From Polyrhizophydium stewartii (taxonomy: Eukaryota > Chytridiomycota > Chytridiomycetes > Rhizophydiales), in assembly GCA_027604665.1 (NCBI GenBank), contig JADGIZ010000170.1, positions 1 through 21,706 of the forward strand: a stretch of DNA of 21,706 nucleotides. The letters run 5' to 3'. Position 1 is the stretch's first letter; the number at the start of each line of letters is the position of its first letter. A program made the translations under genes and the position numbers. Of the stretch, positions 9,417 to 18,303 are shown one piece after another. The notes under the pieces were generated by a model, which saw nothing but the letters and a program-made list of their open reading frames with translations, was not told the origin of the DNA and did no database searches.

Positions 9417-11283
9417 ATGAACTCGGAGACCCTCGCGGTGCCCTCCGTGGTGCCCTCTGTGGGGCTGGCCAAGACGCCCGCCAAGAAGGGACCCAGGCCG
9501 CGGCGCGGCGAGGTGGTCGAGAAGCCGCCGCCGACGCCGGGCAGGTGCCATCACTGGGTGGGCGACCGTGCGCACGGCGCTGCTTCGATGGAACGTCGCC
9601 GATCGACTGCTGACGACGACAAACGGCGTTCGGCAGCTGGCGATCAAGAACAGGTACTGCAAGCTGCAGACCAAGGCGGGCAAGGACTACTGCGGCGAGC
9701 ACGAGGTGTTTGACCCGGCCGGCGGCTCCGAGCGGGTGCAATGCCCGTACTCGTCCAAGCAGTGCGTGCCCGCCGGGCCAGCGAGACGCATCGGGCTTGC
9801 TGACCGTGCATGTGCCGACGGGCAGCTTCGTTGCTCCCTACGACCTCGAGAGGCACAAGCGGTACTGCCCGAACGCACCCAAGCCCGTGCTGCCGTGCTT
9901 CTCCAAGGGCATCAACAGCGGCCCCGCGCACCTCGGGCAGCTCGCGCAGTCGGCCGAGGACGCCCTTGCTGAGGACGCCGCGGCGGCAGCGGGGGCCGAT
10001 GCTGCCATGACGGATGCGAATGCAAAGGCCAACACCAACATCCTCCTGACGCTCTCGCGCGCCGAGCTCGAGTCGGTTGCGAGCGCAGTCGAGCCGCTGT
10101 TCCGCACGCTGTTTGCGCCGTGCCCGATCCGCGAGGAGATGCTCGAGCATCCGTCGATGCGGGATCGCATCGTCGAGACGCTCCGGGGCAAGCATGCGCT
10201 GCAGCAGGCGTCGCTTCTCGGGCACGTCGACAAGCACAGCCTGGCCGCGGGTCCGCTGTGCGTCGCCGAGTTTGGATGCGGCAAAGGCGAGCTCACGAGG
10301 TACTTGAGCGCTCTGGCGCCGCCGGACGCACGCTTCCTCTTGATAGACCGCAAACAGGTCCGTCTCAAGATCGAAAAGACGTTCAAGGCGCAGGCGGACT
10401 GGCAGCGCCTGATCATCGACATCCGAGATCTTCGGCTTGCTCGCATCCCAAACATGGATCGGCCGCTGCTTGCCGTCTCCAAGCACCTGTGCGGCGTGGC
10501 GACAGATCTGACATTGCGGTGCCTCGACACATACGAGTCCGAGTCTCAAGCACAGTGCCCATCCCCGTACGTCGTGCTGCATACGCCGAAAGCAGGCAGA
10601 GAAGCGTTGCGAGTGGCTTACAGCAGCTGTTTGTGCAGGCGTGTGCGCGGCATCGTGATTGCGCTTTGCTGCCACCAGCTGTGCAGGTTCCAGGACTATG
10701 TCAACCCAGACTTTCTGGCACGCAACGGCATCGATGCGCGCATGTTCCGTGTCATGGCCGCTGTCAGCACGTGGGCCGTGTGCGGGCCGCCGCGGCAAGG
10801 ACGCAAAGACAAGCCTCAACCCGAACCAAAGCCGCAGGCAGAGGGCGGCTGCGGTATTCCTGAATCCAAATGTGCCGACGAAGGCAGCGGAGCCGACGAC
10901 GACGTCGATGGTAACGGTGGCGACGATGACGATGATGACGAGATGCGCGACGCGCCAGACCACCAGCGCGCGACTATCGGCGGGTATGTGTTTCCAGCAA
11001 GCCTGACGCCTGACTGCCGCACAGCCCATTGATGCTGACCGACGACGCGCTCTGCAGCGAGCACTGGACGGGCATGTCGTTTGAGCAGCGCGAGCAGCTC
11101 GGCATCATGTGCAAGCGCATCCTCGATCTCGGCCGCTGCGAGTACGTGCGATCGCTGGGCTTCGAGTGCGAGCTGGTGCATTTTGTAGACCGCGGGACAA
11201 GCGCAGAGAACACGGCGCTGGTTGCGTGGCGCATGCCCGCCCAGGACAGCGCTGCGGAGCACGGATCTGTGGGCCTGGAGTGA
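9417..11283 (+). CDS. TRM13: tRNA:m4X 2'-O-methyltransferase TRM13
   Basis: Four exons (9417-9557, 9637-9761, 9826-10983, 11025-11283) give 560 residues. The three introns are phase 0, 2 and 2, with donors GTGGGC, GTGCGT and GTATGT, CAG acceptors and CTGAC inside each. Splicing is well supported: intron 1 rebuilds a CCCH zinc finger (C44, C55, C66, H69) and intron 2 rebuilds a C-x5-H-x9-H-x3-C finger (C83, H89, H99, C103) of the U11-48K type, His89 being created across the junction. The methyltransferase domain shows the SAM motif [10 protein letters not shown] (about 236-245), the signature KHLCG-ATDL (about 308-316), and ALCCHQLC (about 368-375). Known: Trm13 2'-O-methylates position 4 of the acceptor stem of certain tRNAs. 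A Pro/Lys then Asp-rich low-complexity insert (about 410-465) precedes the conserved tail [12 protein letters not shown]...[12 protein letters not shown]. It is longer than yeast Trm13 (about 476), mostly because of N-terminal and acidic inserts. The last junction has a second in-frame acceptor at 11057. Confidence 0.93.
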
Positions 11284-11384
11284 AGACATGTGTGTGTGTG
11301 GCCGAATCCGCCGCGGAACGGACGCGGAACGGGTTGGGCTTTCACTTGGCGTCGCTGCTGCCGGCTGCCTGCGACGCCGAGAGC

Positions 11385-12338
11385 ATGGTCCGCCACAGCC
11401 CGACCAAGGCGGCCGCGGGCAAGAGGCTGCCGCCCAGGAAAGGTGCGAGCGCGCACGGCTCGCCTGCGGTGCACCCCGCGCATGCAGGCTGCCGCCACGG
11501 CCGCCACGAGCAGCCGTCCCGGGGCCTGCAACACGCGCGGGCGAGGCGACCGGACATCCAGATTGCGCCTGGCTGCAACGGCAGCGGCAGCGGCCAGGCT
11601 GGCACGCGGGACGAGCTCTCGGTGCTGCCCACGCCCGCGGCGGCCCGATAGTGCTTGGCCAGTGCGGCGGTCCCCTTGTGCTGCCACAGTGCGCCCGAGC
11701 GCGGCCCGGCTGCCTTGGTGTCGCTGACAAACTTTGGGCCGCGCCTTTCGCGCTGGACGCCTTCACTCCCGAGCCAGCACCTCCGCCTCCGGTCAAGCAG
11801 GCGCGCAGATACAGGCCCGGCACCGTTGCGCTGCGGGAGATCCGCAAATACCAAAAGTCGACGGACCTGCTCTTGCGCAAGCTCCCCTTTGCCCGCCTGG
11901 TGCGAGGCGAAACCTCTCTGTTTGTGTCCGAGAACGCAGTTGTTTCTGACTATCCTGTCGTGCTGTCTGGGTGCCCACGCCATGCGCTGCCTCCAGGTCA
12001 AAGAAGTCGCTTCGGAAACGGCCAATACCCACTCACTCGATCTCGGGCCGCTGCGATGGCAGGCACATGCGATTCTCGCCTTGCAAGAAGCCGCAGAGGC
12101 GTTTCTGGTCCATCTCTTTGAGGATGCGTGAGGGCCCCTCTCTCTCTCTCTCGTCTGCCTGCTATCTGCGCTCGTGCCGCTGACGACGAGACTGGTGTTC
12201 TGCGTTGATATACGTGCACGTTGCGCCGCTTGTGTGGAAAGAAACCTGTGCGCGATCCATGCCAAGCGGGTCACGATCATGACCAAGGACATCCAGCTCG
12301 CGCGCCGCATCCGCGGCCCGTGGGGTGGTCTTGGATGA
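11385..12338 (+). CDS. CSE4: Centromere-specific histone H3 variant (CENP-A/Cse4)
   Basis: Four exons (11385-11442, 11778-11899, 11997-12127, 12242-12338) give 135 residues. Intron phases are 1, 0 and 2; donors are GTGCGA, GTGCGA and GTGAGG; all three introns carry CTGAC. The start has A at -3 and G at +4. The tail is only about 33 residues, Pro/Lys/Arg-rich, without the ARTKQTARKS of canonical H3. The fold begins [17 protein letters not shown] (32-48), then alpha-1 LPFARLVKEV (55-64), a long loop 1 with a tryptophan in RWQ (80-82), alpha-2 [18 protein letters not shown] (87-104), and [13 protein letters not shown]...[11 protein letters not shown] (105-129), ending PWGGLG. Trp81, [13 protein letters not shown], the extended loop 1 and the hydrophobic C-terminus mark CENP-A rather than H3. 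Known: it replaces H3 in centromeric nucleosomes and seeds the kinetochore through CENP-C/CENP-N. It lies 101 bp after TRM13 on the same strand. Exon 1 and the 335-nt first intron are the least certain parts. Confidence 0.92.
11443..11777 (+). other. Intron 1 of the CENP-A gene (335 nt)
   Basis: Donor GTGCGA after AAAG and acceptor CCAG, phase 1, with a CTGAC motif near 11725 about 50 nt before the acceptor. It is three times longer than most introns here. I see no gene or RNA inside it. The junction joins a lysine/proline tail to [17 protein letters not shown], so the reading frame and the H3-like tail are both preserved. Confidence 0.7.
12138..12152 (+). repeat. CT dinucleotide tract inside CENP-A intron 3
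   Basis: A pure CT run of about 15 nt starts ten bases after the donor of CENP-A intron 3. It is a simple microsatellite and may vary between individuals. There is no sign that it affects splicing. Confidence 0.85.
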
Positions 12339-12861
12339 TCGGCGCAGGCGTGCTGCCGCGGCGTCTGTCTCGTGCTCTGTCGCCCTCCTCCCCCCACTCC
12401 GAGTTTCTTTTTGGCATCCGCGGCGCACGACGAGGCGGCCCAGACACGTCCGCACGCACGGCAGACACCAGCTTCTGCTCGATGTGTCGACTCCAAAACA
12501 GTCCAACGCAAGCGGGAAGGCGAGCCTTTGGTTTCCAGGCGCTCTGCTCTACTGGCGTTGCGTCGCGGTGTTCCTAATCGATAGGGCTCTCAATTCACTG
12601 GATATCAAAGCGCCTGCTCCTCTCGCCTCCGTCTGCCTTCTCTCCCTCTTTCTCCACCATCACCAGAACTCAAATCTACCCCCAACTTTCTGCCGACTCT
12701 CCTTCCCTTAAAACATCAGGCATCCGAACTTATGGAATGAATATACGATTGACGGATATTCTTTGGCGAGCGCGAGCTGCTCGTTGAGCTCGACTCGTGT
12801 GTGTGTGTGTGTGTGTGCGTGTGTCTGCGTGTGTGTGCGTTCGCGCGTGCGATGGCGAGCA
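12339..12861. other. Convergent intergenic region between CENP-A and the CNB-domain gene
   Basis: These 523 bases separate two genes whose 3' ends face each other. The stretch at about 12600-12715 is strongly pyrimidine-rich on the plus strand (C/T-rich with ACC interruptions), and an AT-richer patch follows near 12710-12760. No coding frame with domain content, no tRNA and no exact AATAAA was seen. Both 3' UTRs and polyadenylation sites presumably fall here. Confidence 0.6.
12797..12840 (+). repeat. GT/TG microsatellite
   Basis: About 44 nt of nearly pure GT repeats, interrupted by single GC and CT steps, end 21 nt before the stop codon of the minus-strand CNB gene. They therefore lie in its 3' UTR, where the transcript carries an AC-rich run. 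Confidence 0.9.
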
Positions 12862-15800
12862 TCACTGGCGCCGCTTGTCGACAATCTCTCCGACAATCTT
12901 GCGCTTGAATCCGTTCCACTCGCGACGCTCGAGAAAGGCATCCTGCAGCCTCGCGACGGGCAAGTTGAGGAAGCTGGCGACATCGCTCTTCATGAGCTCG
13001 TGGACTAGCTCGACGGGGGCGAGCTGGACAAACTCGAGCTGCGACATGCTGATGAGCTCGACGTGCTTGTTGGCGACGATGGTGGCCGTGTGCACGGCGT
13101 CGCGGTGCTCGCGGAGGTACTGGATGTACACTGGCTTGTCGAGGTCGCCGAGGCGCGTTTCGTGGAAGGGCAGCACGGGGAAGTGCTCGCTGGGGCCAAA
13201 CTCGCCAATGGTCAGGAGCTGCAGCTCGACTGCGTCTGTCGGGTGCAGGGCCGTCACGGCGCGCCGGGCTTGGCCGTGGTCGGCGTGGTTGGAGTCCCCG
13301 CTGCTGTGGCGCGATGTCCCTCTCGGCGAGCCGGGCGGGAGCTCCGTGTCCGAGGTGGACTGTGCCGCGGTTGGATGCCCTCCTGCGACCAGCGCGGACG
13401 GGTCGAGCGGCAGCAGCACGCCGGCGCCGATGCCCGACTTTGGCTTGCGGCGAACAAACGGGACCTCCTTGATGCATCTGCATGTGCCCGACAGCACCCA
13501 CATGAGCTGCAGGCTCGGCGCGTCGCGCTCGGCAATCACCTGCTGCGGCAGGTACGTCTTGAACTGGATGCACGGGATCATCTTGGCGATCAGCTCGCGC
13601 TCAAACGGCAGGATCGCCTCGACGCGGGATATGTTCTGCTCTAACTTGCGCTGGGCAGCAAGCACAATCTGTGTGTTGGGAAGCAGAAGTTAGCTTTTCA
13701 CAATCCAAGGTAAACGACACATGCCTGACCGCGCCGCACCTCCTTGATATCGTCTGAACGTCGCCAACGTGACCGCACGCAACACGAGTCAGCACTCACT
13801 GCCATCATGCATCTCTGACGCGGCCATGTGCATCTTGGCACGCACTCAAATCAATCCGCAGCAGATCAGTCGGCTCGGTCGTGGCGACGGACGCGCTGCG
13901 CGTTGGCTTTGCCGTTGTGAGCACCAAGGCCTGCGACCCGATCGTCTCGCCGCGTCCAATCACGTTGAGCTGCGCACAGCGGCAGCGGCAGCAGTCAGCA
14001 CGCGGTTGTTATACAACGCGGCGGTTTGGCGCTGCCTCTTGCCCTGTACTTTGCATCGTCCCAGCCCTTGAAGATCTCGAGCTTGCCGCCGAGGATAAGG
14101 TAAAAGTTGTATGCGCGGTGGCCCTCCATCAGGATCAGCTTGTTCTGCAATCGCAGGTCCAGTGGTGAGTAAAATTGTGCGGGCAGTCAACATTGATCCA
14201 TTTTGCATTCGGCGCAATTGCAAACTCACTTCAGGCTGCCGGTCGAGCTGTCAATGGCATCAATCAAAAGATCAGCTCTCTTGAGCCCCTTATTTTTGGC
14301 ATATGATGCCAGAACGAAGCACGACGCACCATCATGACCTGGCACAGTTTGGTGCGCTCCTGCGCCGAGAAGACGCTCAAGCCGCGGAGATTGAGACTCG
14401 TCGTGAGAAAGGCCTCGATGCTTGCAACGACGTTGGGCGAGCGTGCCTCGGGCGGCACGGCCAGAAGCGAAATAACCTGCACAGATAGTGCGCGGCGATG
14501 TTGTTCGATCGTCAGTCGCGCTGAGATCTTTGACGAGCTAGGCAGTAGTCACAGACCTTGTCGCGGATAGACTTTTCTTCGGCGTCGGCTTGTGCTTGCT
14601 GGCTCTGCCGAGCATTTCCTTCTGTCGCACCACCACCGCCAGAGGCAGCTTGTTCGCCAAGATCCTTGTTAGGCTTGAGCATCTCAGAGATCTGCAGGTT
14701 CAGCAGCTTGAGCCCAGATCGCACCAAGAACATCGCCATGGATCTGCGCCACAGGCGCTTGGCGGCGCGAGCCTTGGCGGCAGCGACCTGGCTCGCGTCG
14801 GGCGCATCGGGCAGCACCCCGGCGCTGCTGCTGGCTGACGCGGGCTGCTCCGCAGTCGGGATGAACAGGCTGGGCCGGCGGCTTGCACTGAGCTTCTCGA
14901 TCGTCTGCGCGAGGGCCTGCATGTTCGGGTCGTTTGGATCGCGCAAGTCCGACGAGACCGAGATGGCGCGCTGGAAGAACCCCGCGTGGGTCTCGATCAC
15001 GGCCTGCTTGACGGCGTCGGACCCGCGGACGGCGTCGGCCACCACGGCGATCAGGTCGCGCTGGGATACGCTCTGGCTCGTGCTGCTGCGCAGGACAGGC
15101 GCGAGCATATCCAGCTGTATCGGCGAGGCGAGGTTGAGCGACGAGGCACCGTTGGACTTGGACCGAGGTCTGCCTCGGGCGGGCGATCCTTGCTGCTGCT
15201 GCTGCTGCCCTGGCTGCAGCATGTGGTCTGGCGTCGTTGGGAACGAGTAGAGCGACGAGTTGCTGCGCGCGGCCGAGTTCTCCGAGACCGAGAGCCGCGA
15301 CGCGCTGCTGGCGATGGCCGGGTTCTCAGAGACAGAGAGGCGCGACGATGCCGAAAGGCCAGCCTGCGATCTTGCCGGCGACAGCGTCCCCAAATACGTG
15401 GTGTGCTGCTGGGCGGATGCGGTGCTCAGGCCCGACGCGCGCGAGGCGTACAGGCCCTGGGTGTGCGAGCTGCCGTACGATATGCTTGTGTCGAGCTGAG
15501 AACCAGACTGCCCCGGCGATGCCTCGTCGCCGCTGTCGCCGCCTCCGGCGGGCCGGAACGGCAGATTCGCCGCCGAGCTGGGCCGTCGCGAGCGATGCTC
15601 CGTGACCTGAATGTCGCTCGCGTCGATCGTCGTGCTTGGGGCCGTCAGCATTGAAGATGCGTGAGCCAGGCTCGACCGGCGCGATTTGGGATTGACGGAC
15701 AGGAGCTCCTTGCTGTTGAGCGATTCTGACGGCGTCGAGCCTTGCGGGTCGTTCAATGTCGTGCTTGGCCGGAGCAGCTTGAGCTGGCCAGAGAGCGCCT

Positions 15801-18303
15801 CATCGCCGTCCACGGATCTTGTGAGGCCGGCGGAACTCGAGCCCACACTGGCGTCCGCGCCGTGCCGCGCTGACCTGGGCCGCGTGGGAAGATGTTCGGC
15901 ACTGTTGACGGACACGGCCGAGGTCATCAAGTGCGATGCCGCGGGCGACAGGCTGAGCCGCCGGTGTCGCAGGGGAGCCGTGAGCAAATCCTCGCCGTCA
16001 GACGGTTTGGTCGCACCATGGTGATGCGGTCTTGTCCCGACACTGAGTCGCCGTGATACCGGTCGCACCGCTGGCGATGCTGTGCCGTCATCGGGTATCG
16101 CCGACGCAGTCAGATGCGTTTGGTTTGCAGCGCGCTGCTTCAGATGTGCAGAAGCCTCCTCAGCATCGGTCGGACTGTCAGCGGCCGTGGCGGTGTTCGG
16201 ATTCGCACTGGCACCAAGACCCGTGCTGGTGCTGATGGCTGCCGCCGCCGCCTTGCGCCGCACCGATCTCTCGCGGGACGCTTGCTGGTCCGTGCCGTCA
16301 CTGGATCTCGAGGGCGTTGGAAGGCGTTGTGACGCCTGGGACGCGCTGACACGGCGCGACTCAATCGGCTGTGTCTGAGACTCTCCGCTGTCGGCAGGCG
16401 AGGCCGTGCTGGCCGGTCGCGCTGTAGGCGAGATGCTCCTCCGCGATGATTGTTTCCTTATCGCAGACGCTTCCGAGTTGTCGATGGACCGGCTCGACGC
16501 GACAAGGTTGGGTGCTACGGGAGTCAGACTCGGACGTCGGGAACTCGACTGTGCTACTGGTTGGTCATCTGAGTCGCTGTGCATGCCGCCGACTGACAGG
16601 CGTTTGTGCAGGCGAGGCTGGGCGGGCGGCTGCATAGGCGGCTGGGGCTCGAGACGAGTCACCAAAGACCCGAGAGGGCTCGTGGAAGCAGCCGCGCTGG
16701 TAAGAGGCGCTCCCTGTCGCCGCGGCTCGTTGTACGAGGGCGATGCCGGATACGCGCTCTCAGCGCTGATAGAGTCCTTGGAGCTTTGACTGCCGCTCGA
16801 ATGAGATACGTAGATCATAGCGAGACTGCTTTCGCTGTGATTGAGCGGATCATACGACTCGCGCTTGGAGGCTGGCGCAAGAAAAGATGAGTCGGCGTGA
16901 CCACTTGCATCATGTACATCACGCGCAGCCTGGCTCTGCGATCCCGTCTTGAGCTTATCGTCAGCGCCGACGGACTTGCGGCTCTCGTCAAGAACGTGTG
17001 CACCAACGTCCGGCATGACAAAGTAATGCTTTTGTTGCGCTTGCTGATGCTGTTGCAGGCTTTGGCTTGGCGGCGTTGGTGTCTTTGAGCCGGGCGACAT
17101 GGTCGAGGGCACGCCGCTATGGCTGGTATTGCTGCTACCTGATAGTGACAAGCTGAACACGCGGCGGCGGGAGGTTGCTTGGGGGACAGGTTGGAGGTGC
17201 GTACCGTCGCCTTCAGGCTGCCGAGTTGCCGACGCAGGCACGGGCGGAAAGAGCGACGAGTCGTTGGACGACGCCGAGAGCGGATCTGTTTGTGAGACGG
17301 GTTGTGGAAGCGGCGAGCCATGCGACGTCATGACAGAGAGCGAAAGTCGGCGAGGCTGCGCTCCCGACAGCGGAGGAGCTCCAGAAAGTGCTGCTGAGGG
17401 GCTCAACTTGTTAGACTCTGTGCGATCGGCGGGGGTCGGGCCAGCCTGCGATCGCCAGATATCGCCTGGCCACATTGGACTGGATGTTGAAAGAGTATCG
17501 AGGCGCGAGGGATCATTGCGCGTGCTGGCCTGGTCGACGGGCGAGTTGGGCATCGAGGACATATCCGTTGGCGCCGTCATCTTGTCAAAATACGACTGGC
17601 TCGAGTGAGCGGGCGACGGCGGGTGCTCTGTATGGGGGCTGTTGTGATGGCTGTTTTGGCGCGTCAGGCTCTTGAGAGCTCTGAATGACGAGAGGATCGG
17701 GTTCGGCATTGCAGCGTGCCCGTCGGTCATGCGGGATAGCAGCGCTTTTGGGCTGAACGGCCGAGGCGAGGCGGACTCCTGCGGTGCGGGCTGCGTTGCC
17801 TCGGAAAAGGATGGATTGCGCCCGTGCCGAGCTGGTGGTGCTGGTGCAGGCCCGCCGGCATCCACGGGTGTGCGCGACTGCGATAATGACGAGCCATGGT
17901 TAAGATGTTGGCCACTGGTCTGTGCCGAGCCGGCCGAGCTGCTGAGCGAGAGCTTTGAGCGGGCTGCGGACGACAGACCGTCTGAAAGAGGAGCCGATGG
18001 CGAGCTGCGAGATAGCAACAGCGCGCTCGGCGAATGTACTGACGAGGGCGAGGGCGAGCTTGCGTGCGATGAGGTGGCCTGCGCCTCGCTGGACGCGGCG
18101 AGCAGCAGGGATTTGAGGACAGGCGGCGTGCCGTTGGCAGACAGCGATCTCGCCCTCGCTTTCGTGGCCGCCTCGGCAAGCGTAGTGGAGGGCTGCACGA
18201 GAGAATTTGTGGTCAGAGGGACGGCGTGCGCTGATGCGGCCGAGGCGTAAGTCGAGCCCCGTCGGGAAAGCGTGGGTGGCATGATTGGAGCATCGGCTTC
18301 CAT
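12862..18303 (-). CDS. Large serine-rich protein with two C-terminal cyclic-nucleotide-binding-like domains
   Basis: Seven exons on the minus strand (18303-14557, 14476-14330, 14247-14230, 14144-14043, 13969-13846, 13753-13740, 13668-12862) give 1652 residues. Residues 1-1150 are disordered and rich in Ser/Pro/Ala, with a short poly-Gln and nine RRxS sites. A basic helix at about 1176-1215 (KRLWRRSMAMFLVRSG) leads to a first CNB domain at about 1250-1384, with GLSVFSAQERTKLCQVMM, LILMEGHRAYNFYLILGGKL and LNVIGRGETIGSQAL. A second, degenerate CNB domain is at about 1395-1620 (PFERELIAKMIPCIQFKTYL; VIAERDAPSLQLMWVLSGTC). Known: CNB domains bind cAMP/cGMP in PKA regulatory subunits, channels and exchange factors. 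The key Glu of the phosphate cassette is Ser in domain 1 and the cassette is unrecognisable in domain 2, so ligand binding is doubtful. It carries no kinase, channel or exchange domain, so it may be a scaffold or sensor. Two microexons and one GC-AG intron make the middle of the model less certain. The N-terminus may extend upstream (see 18312-18566). Confidence 0.83.
13740..13753 (-). other. Microexon of 14 nt in the CNB-domain gene
   Basis: The segment is bounded by GTTCAG and GTGCGG on the minus strand. It enters in phase 1 and leaves in phase 0, supplying N-D-I-K-E between RIDL and IVLAAQRK. The result is a continuous linker helix between the two CNB domains. Confidence 0.55.
13970..14042 (-). 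other. Probable GC-AG intron in the CNB-domain gene
   Basis: No GT donor gives the right phase between the exon coding FKGWDDAKYR and the exon coding LNVIGRGETIG. The minus-strand sequence AGG|GCAAGA matches the GC-donor consensus (AG|GCAAGT) at nearly every position, is in phase 0, and a CTGAC motif precedes the GCGCAG acceptor. A 73-nt GC-AG intron is therefore the simplest model. Confidence 0.6.
14230..14247 (-). other. Microexon of 18 nt in the CNB-domain gene
   Basis: On the minus strand, TTGACAG precedes and GTGAGT follows an 18-nt segment coding L-D-R-Q-P-E in phase 0. Including it gives the spacing expected between the first CNB helix (TKLCQVMM) and the first beta strands (LILMEGH). 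Omitting it leaves a gap too short for a CNB fold, and reading the longer open frame across it puts the next junction out of phase. Confidence 0.6.
15277..15345 (-). repeat. Two-copy coding repeat SRLSVSEN (period 45 nt)
   Basis: In the disordered part of the CNB protein the eight residues SRLSVSEN occur twice, 15 residues apart. The underlying DNA copies (about 15277-15301 and 15322-15346 on the plus strand) are close but not identical. Each copy carries an R-x-x-S type phosphosite. Confidence 0.85.
15505..16581 (-). repeat. Degenerate repeats with RRxS phosphosite motifs
   Basis: About 360 residues of the CNB protein (about residues 575-933) show an imperfect pattern: an acidic S-D-x-D/E patch, a basic [S/H]-R-R-x-S core, then a Ser/Thr/Leu stretch such as LTASA or LMTSAVS. 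Cores include SRRPSL, SRRVSA, SRRLSV, HRRLSL, SRRSSL and SRRPSS. Spacing varies from about 30 to 95 residues, so this is a diverged array rather than a clean tandem repeat. R-R-x-S is the classical protein kinase A consensus. Confidence 0.65.

Noticed and set aside
9644..11029. Minus-strand open frame of about 460 codons opposite TRM13
   Set aside because: TRM13 motifs on the plus strand (zinc fingers, SAM motif, KHLCG, CCHQLC) are decisive, so the antisense frame is a shadow.
9417..11283. TRM13 as a frameshifted pseudogene
   Set aside because: All three frame changes coincide with GT...AG introns carrying CTGAC, and splicing restores zinc-finger spacing exactly.
11222..12121. One-exon plus-strand gene containing the H3 alpha-N/alpha-1 sequence
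   Set aside because: Only about 40 residues of it are histone-like. The rest of the fold is in other frames joined by phased introns, so the open frame mixes intron and exon.
11385..12338. Canonical histone H3
   Set aside because: There is no ARTKQTARKS tail, loop 1 is extended with RWQ, alpha-2 is [13 protein letters not shown], and it ends GLG instead of GERA.
12797..12840. Telomere-like or regulatory repeat
   Set aside because: It is a plain GT dinucleotide run without a telomeric G-cluster and lies in a 3' UTR within gene-rich DNA.
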